DNA of 64,000 bases, from assembly GCA_030148805.1 (NCBI GenBank), contig JASBSS010000007.1, forward strand, positions 1 to 64,000, in the 5' to 3' direction. The position numbers were made by a program, and so were the translations under genes. This document shows positions 63,270-64,000 of this stretch, in pieces. Below the pieces are notes generated by a model. The model did not search any database and was not told where the DNA came from. It worked only from the letters and a program-made list of their open reading frames with translations. The stretch's first letter is position 1; each line of letters opens with the position of its first letter. The stretch is from Thiogranum sp. (GTDB lineage: Bacteria > Pseudomonadota > Gammaproteobacteria > DSM-19610).

Positions 63270-63767
63270 CTAACCCCGCCGGGCACGGAAAAAGGCGCGC
63301 AGGCTGTGGGCGCAGTCGGCGTCGAGCACACCGGCGGTGACCTCGATGCGGTGATTGATTCCCGGGGTGCTCAAGGCCTGGCCGGCGCTATGGACCGCGC
63401 CGCGTTTCACATCGGCAGCCCCATAGACCAGGCGGCCGATGCGGGCGTGCAACATGGCGCCGGTGCACATCAGGCAGGGCTCGAGGGTGACATACAGGGT
63501 GGCACCGGTCAGGCGATAGTTGCCCAGTCGCCGCGCGGCGTCGCGCAGGGCGACGATTTCGGCGTGCGCGGTGGGGTCGACGCTGGAGATGGGTCGGTTC
63601 CAGCCTTCGCCGATCACCTCGCCCTCGTTGACGATCACACAGCCGACCGGCACTTCATCGCTGGCCTCGCCTTGCGCGGCCAGCGACAAAGCGTGGCGCA
63701 TCCAGTGAATGTCGCGCTCCTCGGACGGGAGGCCCTCCCTCGTCGGCGGGTGGGGCGAGCGGCTCAT
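63270..63767 (-). CDS. tadA: tRNA-specific adenosine deaminase
   Basis: 165 residues from ATG 63767, preceded by GGAGGGGG. Zinc and catalytic signatures are TAHAEIVALRDAARRLGNYR (HAE) and LEPCLMCTGAMLHARIGRLV (PCxxC). TadA converts A34 to inosine in tRNA-Arg(ACG), an essential wobble modification. The C-terminal Arg-rich FFRARRG end is typical. An upstream ATG at 63848 is in frame but less likely. The last 230 bases of the window contain nothing recognisable. Confidence 0.95.
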   Translation of the reverse strand: MSRSPHPPTREGLPSEERDIHWMRHALSLAAQGEASDEVPVGCVIVNEGEVIGEGWNRPISSVDPTAHAEIVALRDAARRLGNYRLTGATLYVTLEPCLMCTGAMLHARIGRLVYGAADVKRGAVHSAGQALSTPGINHRIEVTAGVLDADCAHSLRAFFRARRG

Positions 63768-64000
63768 TCCCCCTCCGGTTTCGACGCCACGCGAAGATAG
63801 ACGCGAGTGGCAGATTGGACGCGACGCTTCATGAACCCTACGCGGCAAAGCCGTTTATACAAAGGCTAGTCGGTTCATGATACGTGAATTGTGTCGGTAC
63901 GAAAACGCGTAGCGGCGGCGGTACCAGGGTCCGCGCCCGCGCTCGCGCGCTCATGGGTCGCAACAACCCGCTCCGTCCCCTTGACTCCGTACCCGGGTAC

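Overview
The window is about 64 kb of GC-rich bacterial chromosome. The gene content points to a Gammaproteobacterium: the miaB-ybeZ-ybeY-ybeX-lnt run, divergent tesA/ybbA-ybbP, tandem Slp lipoproteins, an A-type RNase P RNA, and zwf-pgi next to glgA. An environmental, possibly sulfur-oxidising or phototrophic lineage such as the Chromatiales is a guess only. No rRNA, tRNA, prophage, insertion sequence or CRISPR array was seen.

Layout. 1-2.6 kb: a LemA/TPM-domain membrane cluster cut by the left edge, then a hicAB locus whose toxin gene has lost its middle. 2.7-8.8 kb: a double-length UvrA and a MazG-like pyrophosphohydrolase. 9-13.9 kb: two Slp lipoproteins, the YbbA-YbbP exporter and TesA. 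13.9-22.6 kb: a lytic transglycosylase with a long leader, a DUF3014 protein, lnt-corC-ybeY-ybeZ-miaB, and rnpB with a clear promoter. 22.9-32 kb: a VPLPA-CTERM exported protein and central carbon genes (pgi, zwf, glgA, ppc). 32-40 kb: a hybrid histidine kinase, a diguanylate cyclase and small membrane proteins. 40-45.5 kb: small accessory genes, including an Asp-box propeller protein next to a MoaD/ThiS-like protein, interspersed with gene fossils. 45.7-53.4 kb: a repeat-rich VPLPA-CTERM protein, an acetyltransferase-deacetylase fusion, an M23 peptidase and small enzymes.

53.4-58.6 kb is the most notable region. It is an array of minus-strand gene cassettes separated by attC-like sites, with no integrase gene in the window (a CALIN-type array). 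The cassettes carry a Rap1a-like exported protein, a PstI/BsuBI-type restriction-modification pair, a CaCA cation antiporter, a SAM methyltransferase and a truncated P-loop kinase. The 5' end of most cassettes is the reverse complement of that cassette's own distal repeat, as expected from insertion of circular cassettes. The last cassette is broken and joined to another gene fragment.

58.8-62.4 kb is a second candidate system: an ECF sigma factor with a matching promoter just upstream, an overlapping zinc-finger anti-sigma factor, an exported protein with 17-residue tandem repeats, and a TPR/beta-barrel outer-membrane protein. The window ends with a c-type cytochrome lipoprotein and tadA. 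All functional statements come from motif recognition by eye; no database search was run.
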